From Udeniomyces pyricola (Eukaryota > Basidiomycota > Tremellomycetes > Cystofilobasidiales > Mrakiaceae), in NCBI GenBank assembly GCA_039545295.1, contig BCIK01000021.1, forward strand, positions 310,001 to 374,000: a stretch of 64,000 nucleotides of DNA, written 5' to 3'. Positions 41,701 to 52,500 of the stretch are shown one piece after another (the first letter of the stretch is position 1; each line of letters begins with the position of its first letter). The notes under the pieces are model-generated. The model ran no database searches. It was not told where the DNA came from and saw only the letters and a program-made list of their open reading frames with translations. A program made the position numbers and the translations under genes.

Positions 41701-44028
41701 GTTAAATGCCGTCAACGTTCGGAAAGCGGAAAGCTTCTCTTCGGCTACCTGTTGGGTTTTCGATAAAGAGAGCAGGCAGATGGTAATGGTCGGAAACGGA
41801 AGGGAGGAGGTTTAGCAGTTGATCGTCAACTTGTTCGGACTCATCTCGGTTGAGGTCCGGCTCCGATTGATGGAGGTGTGAGGCAATAAATCTCTGGAAA
41901 GAACGAGAAGAACACGAAAGGAACACGACCTACTTTGGTCATATCACCCAGCGCATCTTGAGTTTGCTTTGACAAGGTTCGAAGGTAACGACCATAGAAG
42001 ACCTAGTTGTAGTTGAAGTTGAAGTTGGAAAAGCTCAGGAAATCAGGACTTGTTGACCAAACGCAGGCATTACCTGAGACAAAGAAAAAAGCAATCGAGA
42101 GGAAAGGATACGTACAGCTCCAAGAGAGAGCGGAGGAACAACAGCGAGCATGACCATGGTGAGCTTGAATGAGATGAAGACCATTGCTGTGACTACACAT
42201 GCCAAACAAGATATCAACAGATGAAGTAGCGATTAAATGGGAAGTCAGTGTTTAGTAAGATACTGAAGGGGCGTGACAGAGAGTCGGTTCATGCTTACTT
42301 CCAACAGAAGCTGATATGAGAGCCCTGAAGAGACGAGAAGAGAGAAGGATAAGGGAGAGCAAAGGTATAGTGGACATAGGAAAATTCATCAGTGAGTACC
42401 TTTTAATCACGAGTTTTCGGGTTTACTCTTCATCCCACGTCTATCTCCCCTCAAATTATGATCTACTCCTGATTTCCCTCCAATATTATGCCGTCAAAGA
42501 AGAAAAATCACCCTAACGAACCTCAAGCCATCACTCAAATTACTCGTGACACTCTCCCCAACAATTGTCGTATCGCTCCCAAGACGACTCAGGATATCAC
42601 CCGTTCCCCGATCGGCGTACTCGACCTCTTGCCTCAGAACATTCTTGTACGACTGGTTTCGGACGCGGGCGATGATGCGTTGACCGGCGAGACGCATGAG
42701 GATTGCACGGCCGGTGTTGGCGAGTGCGCCGAGAATGAAGGCTGCCGTAAGGAAGGAGGCAGCGAGGGGGAAGGACATGCCAAAGAAGGTACTCTGTTAT
42801 CAAAATCAAGGGGAGCAATCGCTGTTGAGTTCATGTACTTGAGATAGATCGCGAAGTATCAGACGACCCCGACATAAAGGTGGAAAGGGTCGGCAAGAAG
42901 GGGAACGCAGCCTCACGTTCTCTGGCGTCGAGAAGAAGTCAATCAACTTTCCAATTGTCATTGGCACACTCGCACTGATCACACTCGAGACCGTCAGCAG
43001 TCCGACAGCAATTCCAATGGTTTTCTTTTCGGGTTTCGCGAGGGCCACGAGTTTTCGGATGGACGTAGTTGTGTCGTTGCCGGGGGCCATCATGGCGCGG
43101 ATAGAGGCGATACGCTCGGTAAGGGTCGGCTTTGAGGCAACGGAAGAAGAGTCGGCAGAGGAAGCGGCATTGGTAGTAGCGGGAGTGGGAGTAGAAGCAG
43201 AGGCATGTGATGAGGGTGTCGAAGACGTGGTAGTGGTGGTCGCTGCCGACACAGTCGTAGGAGAGGAAGAAGAAGCTCGGAGTTCGGAGCGAGGGAGCTG
43301 ATCGAGGAGCGAGCTCGAGGTATGAAAGCTCCGTCTCAGCTTGGACCATGGGCCTGTTGGGCCTGAGTACAGTTCAACATTTTTGTTTGGGACAAGGCGG
43401 CGGTGAGATATCCGACGGAGATGAGATGTGGCGACGTGAGGATGTATCGACGCGGGGATCAATGGAGCAGGGGAGGGATGATAGATCGAGGCTAGCGATG
43501 GGCGTCGGGCGACTGAAGCTGTTGGATCTGAATCGATCGATGAACAATAGGGAGAAAGGACAAGTAATGAGCAAGCGAAGAAATTATGTCTACACCATGG
43601 ACGATCTACGATGTACATTGTCATCGTCTGAAGGAGCCACGCATGCGACGATGACCGTTTTCCAACTCCTTCCTCCACACATGACAGGAAGGTCTGTAGT
43701 GACCCTCGCTGCCCCCTCAAGCGCATCGTCTCAATCTAGATATACGCTTGGTCTTTGGACAGCTGACAACGTTGAAAACAACTTCACGCGTCATTCCTCG
43801 GTGCAAGCGTGTTTGGTGGGGCAGTACTAAGCTTCGCGTCGTGCCATGTCGGCCGAGGGACCCGTCGTCATCGAGGCGATCCATACAATTCAGTGATGAC
43901 GGTCTACACTCACGTCTGGCTGTTCGAACGATGTTGCCTCCCTGACGGAACGATGGGGCCATGACGGCTTGCCGGCACAAGGCGGGGTGAGAGGAGGAAG
44001 TGGCAAGAGATTTGGCGACTATGGCCAT
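38799..44028 (-). CDS. MDL1: Mitochondrial-type ABCB half transporter (Mdl1/ABCB10-like)
   Basis: Seventeen exons from 44028 to the TAA at 38799-38801, 812 residues, with every phase consistent. The N-terminus is Arg/Ser-rich without acidic runs, as for a mitochondrial presequence. One TMD follows (from about KKTIGIAVGLLTVSSVISASVP), with GQRIIARVRNQSY, EVEYADRGTGDILSRLGSD and FYGRYLRTLSKQTQDALGD typical of the Mdl/ABCB8/ABCB10 group. The single NBD has Walker A GPSGSGKSS (split by the 40270-40451 intron), PQDPPLFNGTI, signature LSGGQRQR, Walker B VLLLDEATSALD and H-loop AHRLSS. Such half transporters dimerise in the inner membrane and export peptides or related cargo; the cargo is inferred. 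Exon 1 (44028-43914) joins exon 2 (from 43512) across a 401-base intron; this is the weakest junction, and an ATG within the exon 2 frame is the alternative. Confidence 0.88.
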
Positions 44029-44400
44029 GGGAAGGGGGGCCGATTATTCAGAAAGGGCAAGGAGAGTGGGTGGAATGAATCGGAATGAATCGGTGGGCAG
44101 CCGGGGCCGAAGGAAATCTATGGCTAGTTGGATTGAACTTTGGATGAAGAGGAGTCCGATGAGAGATAGATTTGGATGTATGGCGTGAGTATATGTGGGT
44201 ATAAGAACCCAAAAGTGCGACGGGAGGGGGCAGCAGAGGTGAGAGCGGAGGGAAAGGATGGTCGATGGAATCGATGTATGGCGTCGTTCTGGTGAGTAAC
44301 TCCAGCGATCCAACGCATATATCCATCGACCCATCGGATCGACCATATTATACACATGCATCATCATCATCATCATCACTACTAGTCCATCATCACCACT
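44029..44400. promoter_or_regulatory. Divergent promoter of the ABCB and HUB1 genes
   Basis: 372 bases between starts facing apart. It ends with a CAT trinucleotide run at 44361-44377 just before the HUB1 ATG. No TATA consensus is obvious. Confidence 0.5.
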
Positions 44401-45912
44401 ATGCCTTCCCCACCTCACGCTCGCCCTCGGTCCCGTTCGCGCTCTCGCTCTCCCATACGCTCGTCCAAGCCGCTCAAACAGCCCAAGTCCCTCGACATTT
44501 ACAAAAAGGCCCCATCCCGACGGGATCCGCTCGACGACTTGCCACCACGTGCATCCAGGGACGACGGCGATTACAGAAGTCGCTCCGACAGGCGGGGGGA
44601 GCGTGACCGTGGGACTGGATCATCCTCGAGAGATTCGTATAGGGATTCGTACAGAGATCGTGACGACCGTGGAGGAAGCCGAGGAGGGGGTGGGGCGTCT
44701 CATAGGGATGACGGCAGAAGTTACCGCGAGAGTGACAGGGACAGGGATAGGGACGGTAGAGACCGAGTTGGACCTTCTGCTCCATCGACCTCATCGACCT
44801 CATCAACAGCTCGCCCACCACCGCCTAGTACCTCTGCTCCCACAGCAGTTGCAAGCACGGCAGGGGTTGCTAAGCCCGCTGTCGCACCAGCTATGTACGT
44901 GTCATATCACGCGCCATCCCACCTCTCCTCTCCCGGACGCGTTCCTTGCGTCTTGTTTGAACCTATCACCCCCTCTTCACTGTCATCAACAGCGGACCAG
45001 GGATGCTAATACATATTCATCGTTTTCCTTGATCTGTTGTGGCTGGTAGGCCCATGATGGCAGGTTCCATGATGGAGGTCATCGCCAACGATCGTCTCGG
45101 TCGAAAAGGTGCATCCTTGTTCCTTTCTATCGTCTGTCGCATACATCTGGTCGTCCTTGTTCTACTTGAACTTCTCATCCACCTGAGCAAGTTACTCTGA
45201 ACAAACCAAACTGAATGCCCTGGATGCCATCTCATTCTTTCTCTATATCCTTTTTTTTTTCTGTTTTTTCTTTCTTTCTTTCTTTTCTCTCTCTCTCCTT
45301 TATTCTCTTGTACACGTCCTTTGCTTCCACGCTTGCACCCTTAAACACACCAATCTCTCAAAGTCCGCGTCAAGTGCTCTCCGCACGATACCGTTGGCGA
45401 CCTCAAAAAACTCATTGCCGCCCAAACAGGTACCAACGCCAAGAAGGTTCAGCTCAAAAAATGGTAGGTGGTTGTTTTTTTATACCTGAGTTGGCTTGTC
45501 ATTTGGTTTGATGTTTCTTTGGACTGTATTATCCAGTCTTTTCTCCCCGTTTCACCTGTCATACAAGGCATACAGTACTTCAATCATTAGCTTACCTCTT
45601 GTTTCTCGCTTCCTCTCACTCGCCTCTTCTTTGCCGGTTTGCTAACTCACAGGTACACGACCTTCAAGGATCACATTACTCTAGCTGACTACGAGATTCA
45701 CGACGGTATGGTAAGTATTTGATATACACATACTCTCCCTCAGCTTAATCTTCCCATCCTTGCGCTCATCTTTTGGATGTCGAGTAACTGATCGTGGTTT
45801 CATCGTGCTTGACCTTCCATCTCCGCCTCCTTCTACCCCTGACCTCCCAAATTCCTTTCCATCTGCTCTCTCCAACTTCAAACCCACTCCGCAGAGTCTC
45901 GAGATGTACTAA
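44401..45912 (+). CDS. HUB1: Hub1/UBL5 ubiquitin-like protein fused to an RS-rich domain
   Basis: Five exons: 44401-44894, 45050-45108, 45364-45463, 45653-45710 and 45895-45912; 242 residues, phases all consistent. Residues 1-140 are rich in Arg-Ser, Arg-Asp and Gly ([13 protein letters not shown], then repeated RDSYRD), and an Ala/Pro/Ser linker follows. Residues from about 172 are Hub1: [56 protein letters not shown]. Hub1 binds HIND motifs in Snu66 or Prp38 without covalent attachment and tunes splice-site choice. Hub1 is normally about 73 residues with no extension. Here the RS exon is joined by a good donor (GTACGT) and in-frame acceptor. The chain ends SLEMY, with one Tyr where the family usually has two. 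Starts at ATGs in exon 2 (45054 on) could also give plain Hub1. Confidence 0.85.
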
Positions 45913-46786
45913 AACCCTATCAATGTTTACCGCGGTGTGGGCGAGTACGACGAGTGAAAAGAGGAGGTGTCTATGGCGATGAAGATGCGAGTACGATTAG
46001 GAGGGAATGGCAGTGACCAGAGAGAAAGAGAGTGAGTGATCCGGAGGGGCACGAGTGATGGGATTGCAATTGATATGAGACAGAAAGAACAGACTGAAAA
46101 CGCAACGGAAAGAGAAGAGCGTGCTCATGAGAGGCAGATGAGGAAGAATGACTATGACGAGACTGATTGACCCATACTAACCATCGGATCCCCCTCAGTA
46201 TGCAGTGATCCAGATCCAATCACCATTTTACCCACCATCCTATACCAGAATGGCCTCCCATTTAGGCCCTAGGTTTCAACAAACACCATCTGCCGCGTCA
46301 CCTGCTCTGGACCAGATCTACATCTCTCGATTGGGTATCTCTTATTTCATGCTTGATTCCTGATCATTTCTTGTCGCACGTGCCTGCAAAACCAATTTTC
46401 TTCTGTGTCACCCTCAGCTCGGTATTCGAACCACATCCACAACAGAAAGATTTTCAGTCAAACATTGTTGCCTTGAAGGCTTTTTTTTTTTTTTTTCGAG
46501 CAGTCTTGCATGTTGATTCGTCCATCATGAACCTCTCGAGGATCTATCGTCATTGCCGGATTTTCTGCAACCATCTTCTGCGCATGAAAGAAAAAAGAAT
46601 AATCCAGATTCAGGTACAACTATAGGCTCTGTTATGCAACATCCTTCATATGTTTATATGCTCTACTTCCCCATCTGTTTCCATTCCTTCACATGTCTCT
46701 CTAGCAACCTATCTTCAACTATGCTCCTCTTCTTCCCTTCCTTCCTGCCTACTGACTGGCCATTCCCCCGCCCTCACCCTAAAACC
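45913..46786. other. Tail-to-tail region between HUB1 and POP3
   Basis: 874 bases, no gene seen. Contains a T run (about 46481-46497); the right end is the pyrimidine-rich complement of the POP3 3' flank. Confidence 0.55.
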
Positions 46787-48916
46787 CTATTCAACCCTAA
46801 CTTTCTTCCCACCCCCAATTTTCACCCCAGCCGTGCCTTCCTTACTCTTCCCTTCAACACCTGCCCCTTCCCTACCACGGCCATGACCTCCTCCTCGCTT
46901 TCTCTTCACTCCCTCATTTCCCTTCTTCTCCCTTCCCCTTCCAGCTGTCTCCTCTCCACCACCAGCTACAACAACCTCCCAAACCTCCTTCCCATTTTCC
47001 CCAACTCTCCTTCCTTCCCCACCTCTATCCCCCTTCCCTTTCCCCTTCTCCTTCCCCTTCCCTTTCACCCTCTTATCCGCATCCACGTTCTCCTTTCCTT
47101 TCAACCTCCTCTCTCTCCCTTTCAACCTCCCTTCTTCCTTCCTCTCCTTCCTCCTCTCCGCGACGCCCAAGACGCGTCTCGCTTTAGCGCCTTTGGCATC
47201 GACCGGTGTCGTCGTCGCGAGGCGTTTAACGCTCAAAGGCGCTAAAACCGTCGTCGTCGTCGTCCCGGTACCTTCCTCGGTGAGGGAGGAGGGAAAGGCA
47301 CGCGCGCAAGGGATCAGGTGTGGGATCACAAAGGGTTTCGTATACGCTTGGAGGAGACGGCTGAGTTGATGCAAAGAAACCTCAGGAAGCGTTGACTGGG
47401 ATTCCACAAAAGAAAAAAGAAAGAAAAGTGGTAGATGGATGGATAAGAAGGATAAAGAAAAGGGAGAAAAGAAGGAATTCAAAACCCCATCAAAGAAGAA
47501 GGATAATGCATTAGTCACGTCTTTTTCTTTTTTTTCTTCTCTTATGTTTTTTTTTTCCTGTCTTCTCTTTTGAGGAAACTGCGGTTCGGGTTTCTCCCTC
47601 CTTTTGTCTCCACAAATCTCCTCAACACGGGCAAGGTATCCTTCTACTCCTAGACCCCACCACACTCACCTTAACAGCCAAGACGCCGACCCTTCTCAAC
47701 CCCAACGCCTGAGCCAACATATACTCTGCGCCTTTCCCCAAACACACCAACCTCGTCATCGCTCCTCTGCCCAAATCCTGGTGAGTCGTGTGTTTCTGTC
47801 CTTGAAGAAGGGCCGGTGCTGGGGTGGGGGCGGGATGAGGAGAATGATGAGCGGCGGCGGCGGCTTCGAGCCGACCGTTGTACGATGCGCAGAGCGCTGG
47901 AAGGTGCGCGATGAGCGTTGGTGGGTTGATATCGGCTTGACAGACGAAGACATAGAGGAGTGAAGGTAAAGCAGAAGAGGAAAGAGGGGGTTCGGATGGG
48001 AGTTTCGAAGAAGATGATGAAGAAGAAGAAGAAGCAGCAGCAGAAGTGGAAGTAGAGGTGGGTAGGTCGTGGGTAAGAGACGTGCTCGTCGAAGATGGTT
48101 TCAACAAAGGAGCCGTGAGAGATCTGGTGACGTTGTTCAATCCGATGACGAGGTGATCCAAGATATCAGGTCGGCTTTCGTCAATGATAGTGGTAGAAAC
48201 CTTGGAAAGCGACGAAGGTGACGATGGTCCCCTGCGCAGTTCCTCCTGGGCCACCATCGACTCTGAAGTGACTTCTCCATCATTGAGTTCTTCTTCCTCG
48301 TCCCTCTTCTGAACGAGCCGGGACGATGACACGGCAGAGGCGGCGCGTCTGGCAACCTTCCGATTCGCTTTAGTCGCGCGGGACTTGGTGACGTGATGGT
48401 CTGCGCACCCAGCGAGGAGAGAGCACAAGGTATGAATGAGAGTCGATTGGAGGTGGTTTGGAATCGAAGGAGGCCTGCACATATGATAATAAGACCAGAA
48501 GACAAGACACGTAAAGGGGATGAGAACATAAATACATGGAAGGAGACAGAAGGGAAGGAAGGGAAAGGGAAAGGAGTGGGGGGGGGGGGGCGTGGATAAG
48601 TATGATATAACTTTCTTTTTGGTCTGGTCTGTTTCATGGTCAATGACCATCTTTGGTCAACTTACCATCGAATGAAGTTAGGACTTTCCAACAAGCCCTT
48701 GTAAGCCGTCTTACTGAGTCCAACGAGAGGCGTCGTCAGCTGAGCGTTGGCTTTGGCTTTGCCCTTGCCGGTGCTCTGACCGGTGGCTGTCGTCGAGGCG
48801 AGCGCGAGTGGGTCCGGAGGGGCGGGCGAATGGTGCAGTGGGGTGGAAGAAGCAGCTTTGGCTCGGATAGAATGCGTGGCTTGATGGGTTCGGACTTTGG
48901 TGTCTTTGGGAGGCAT
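46787..48916 (-). CDS. POP3: RNase P/MRP subunit Pop3-like
   Basis: Three exons: 48916-48666, 48474-47670 and 47395-46787; 554 residues, phases consistent. Landmarks match the order in yeast Pop3: SPNFIRWPPSI followed by LQSTLIHTLCSLLAG, a spacer, then LLYVFVCQADINPPTLIAHLPALC, and RLVCLGKGAEYMLAQALGLRRVGVLAVK, an L7Ae-like fold. Pop3 binds RNase P and RNase MRP RNA for tRNA and rRNA processing in the nucleolus. Yeast Pop3 is about 195 residues. This protein has a long Ser-rich insert (including nine or more consecutive Ser) and a C-terminal tail extremely rich in Lys, Gly, Arg and Glu (KGKGKEKGKGKG), likely for RNA contact. The assignment is by motif order, without alignment. Confidence 0.68.
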
Positions 48917-49595
48917 AGCTGAGGTCGCAGTAGGTGAAGAGTGAGTTGATGGTTGATTGAAGCGACGTAGGGCAATTCCGTGGCCGTGAAGCTGGTAGTA
49001 GCTACAAGTACATAAGTTGTTACCTGTACCAGGTTATGTTCATATATATATATATATATATTACAGTCAGGTTCGAATGTGCGTATACGCGTAGAGGCTA
49101 ATATAATATGCAGGGACGATGACGGTGAGGTTATATAAGAAGTACAAGATGATTGATGTTATAGTATTAAATATTCAAATATTAACGAGTCCCACCAGCC
49201 TGGCCGGCGCGACCTCCTTCAGGCCGATGACATCAAATGATATGCGCCCTCGCCCTTGCGACAGCCATCGACAGACCACACCGCCTCTCCTCCAGTGCCT
49301 CGACCATCATCGTCTAGCTTTGCTTGCTTCGCCAGCCCTCCACCACCACCAACCCCGGCCCGTCCATTGTCCCTTCCAAGTCGAGCTCGTCTCATCGTTT
49401 TTACAGCTCGCCTCAACCCCAACCAACATCATTTCCACTCCAACCGGCCTCTAGACTCCTGCCTGGCGCAACATTTGGCCTCCCCCCCCCCTCTTTCTCA
49501 CTGCCCTCGTTTCTGTGTGCCCCCGTTTCGAATCGACCGTCCCTGTTCCGCAGTCACTTCTTTTCCTCTTCCCCCCCCTCTTCGATTCCTTCCAA
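48917..49595. promoter_or_regulatory. Divergent promoter of POP3 and CSC1-like gene
   Basis: 679 bases between starts facing apart. Contains an AT microsatellite at 49042-49062 and an AT-rich patch at 49150-49190; the half near 49595 is pyrimidine-rich. Confidence 0.5.
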
Positions 49596-52500
49596 ATGTC
49601 CGTCACAGGCGACACTATGTGAGTTCTCTTGATCCTTTGGGTCCTCTCACCTGTCTGCATACCCTTCTCCCTCTGGATCTCCGCTCACACCTCCCACCCA
49701 TCCTTGCCTCTTCTTGCGCTCGTCCGTGGTGACAACCAGTGGAAATACCTTGTTCGTCATTCCTCTCCGCCTCCCTCTCTCTTCCTTCCCCTTCACATCA
49801 CGTCCCTGTTCTGGCTGTCTCTAACTTTCTCCTCTCCCCATCGGCTCCTCGTGGTTATCACTTACCTCTCTGACCTCGTCCTCCCATCACGCATACTCTC
49901 ATCTATCGCTCACGCCAACGCCTCATCTAATAGAAAAGACTATGCCGACAAGCAGACCCAGGTCAATCTCAAGTCGGTCGGCGTCCAAGTCGGCCTGATG
50001 ACGGGCATCTCGCTCGCCATCATGCTCGCCTTTAGTTTCTTTCGTCCGCGAGAGAAGAAGATCTACGTGAGTCTCGCACGAGCCAATGGGAATGGTGTCT
50101 AAAAGGGCGGGCGACCCATGAGCAAGGGAGGAGAAGTAGCAGAATCCAACGAGGACAAAGGGAGCAAAAAAAAGAAGGGGGAGGGGGGGCGACGGCCATG
50201 CGGCACAACGAGACCAATCCCTTGGTCGTCCCTACAACCCTTCCTCGGACGAGTTTTCGAAGTGTTGTCGGGACTGATGAAGATGGATGAAATGGAATCG
50301 AGCCATTCGGCTGTTAGTGTAAAACCTCGACCGGGCCGTGGCAGACTGGCGAGACTGCGCATCTGACTTGTTCTCCTTTGGATGCTGACCTCACCCTCCT
50401 CTCGTGTGGTCCCGTGCCGGTCATCATGCCTTGATTTTGTCTGTTCTTTTAACCTACAGGCGCCGAAAGTCAAGTATCGATCCCCGACAGATGAGGACGA
50501 CCCACCGCCGCCGGTTAGTGTTATCACGCTTACATTTCTTATCTTCACATACTCGCATGTACGAACACGCAATCAACGCATACTTACCCTGTCCTTTCCT
50601 GGCTGTTTGGTCCCATTCTTCGCTCGGCCTGGACAGATCAAGAATGGTTTCTTCTCGTGGCTCACTCCGCTGTTGACGGCGGATGATGTCAAGCTCGTCG
50701 ACACCATCGGTTGGTCGTCATCACCTTTCTGATACACAGCTTCGGACTTAGCATCTACCTCGACTGACACTCTGCTTCGCCCCCTTACACAATCCTTCTA
50801 CAAGGTCTCGACGCCGTTGCCTTCCTCACTTTCCTCACACTCCTTCGATGGTTCTTTCTCACATGTTCCATCATTGTCTGCGCCGTTCTCATCCCAATCA
50901 ATGGTGAGACTCCCGCCTTCTCTCACATGGATGCACGAGGGCCGAGTCTGTCGATGCCTAGCTTGGGCCTTTACCATGCCCGCTGACTCCCTTTTGCGAC
51001 TCGGTCACACACTTCCTCGAATCGTCAGTTGTCTACACGCTCAAGCTCAAAAACAGCAATACGACACCGCTCTCGATGCTCACACTCTCGCAAATCGACA
51101 GTCCCATCTTGTTTGTTCATCTGGGAATAACTTACGTTATCAGTGTGTTCTCTTTCCCTCAATGACCGAAAAATCGTTATGCGCTCTCCTCTAACCATCC
51201 TCTGTTTGTCCCTTTTTTTTTTCTTCTTCTTCCTTCTCAGCATTCGTTCTGCTGTTTTTCGTGTGGTATTACTGGAGGAAGATGCTGTCTCTTAGGAAGG
51301 CCTGGTTTATGTCTAAAAAATATCAGCGCTCTATCCAGTCTCGTTCGCTTATGGTAAGTCATCCGCCATGCTATCAACGCCTTCGCGCCCGCGCATAGCT
51401 TTAATGTACGACCCTCGCAGCTTGATTCTTATCATGCCCTGCTGACTTCTTCTCTTTCTTTTTTTTTTCTCTCTCTCGTCGTTCTACTCTTTTTTTTTTC
51501 TTTTTTTTTTTTGCTCTCTAGATCACCAACATCAAGAAAGAGTACCAAAGTGACGAAGGCCTCAAGACACTGATGAAGAAGATCCGAGGTGGCAACGAGA
51601 AAGTTGGCATGTCAATCCAGTCTGCCATGATTGGTCGGGATCTCAAAGTGCGTCATTTATCAGCCTTATCCTCGCTCGTTTGAGCGTTGATAAGTTGAAT
51701 GGGTCGGAATGTCTGGTATATGGCTGGCTAATTTCTCTTTTTGATCTTTCTCTTTTCTTTTCCTCTTCTTTGATGATTCTTTCTTCTCATGTCCCCCTCT
51801 CCTCAGGACTACCCCGACATGATTGAAGATTACAACGGCACTGTTGGCGAATTCGAAGCGGTCCTCGTCAAGTACCTCAAGGGTGGGATCGAGGCTAAGG
51901 CCAGACCCATGATTCGACGCGGTGGATTCATGGGTTTTGGAGGCGTGAAGATTGTGAGAGTGTCTTTCTACACCGGACATTGTTGTTAAAGTAAAGAGTG
52001 TGGGAATGTATCGCTCTGACGAGATTGTATTTCCTTCCGTTCTTGCTCTCTCGCCTCTCTTGTAGGATGCCATCGAGTTCTACGCGACCAAGCTCGGTCG
52101 ACTCCGTGAGATTCTCGACGCGAAAAAGGAAGACATCGATCAGCTCCGACCGAAGCATCGCAAAAAGCACGACCCGAATGCTTCGGCGGCCAAGCAACGT
52201 AAGACGATCAAGATCCCGGCTGAGAACTATGGATTCGTCAGCATGATGGATGCCAGTCAAGGTGCGTCGCAATCTCTTCCTGTGTGCGCGCTCGGACTCG
52301 CTGCTTCGATCATGATGAGAAATTGTTCAACAGTGATCTGGTAAGCTCATCGTGACTTTTGTTTAGCCCACGCCATTGCACGAGCGCACAGAGGCAGACA
52401 GAAGGAGCTCTTTGGCGCCGAGGTCAAGCTTGCTCCGGCTGCACCTGACATCAGTACGTTTCCTCTCTTACTTTCTGCATCTTTTCCTCATTCCGATGTC

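Noticed and set aside
38799..44028. ABCB gene as a pseudogene with broken NBD
   Set aside because: Continuous frames look broken only because introns split Walker A, the signature region and Walker B; all 17 exons join in phase.
30056..44028. ABCC and ABCB neighbours as a detoxification cluster
   Set aside because: They are convergent, with different families and probable membranes, and no biosynthetic or regulatory gene is nearby.
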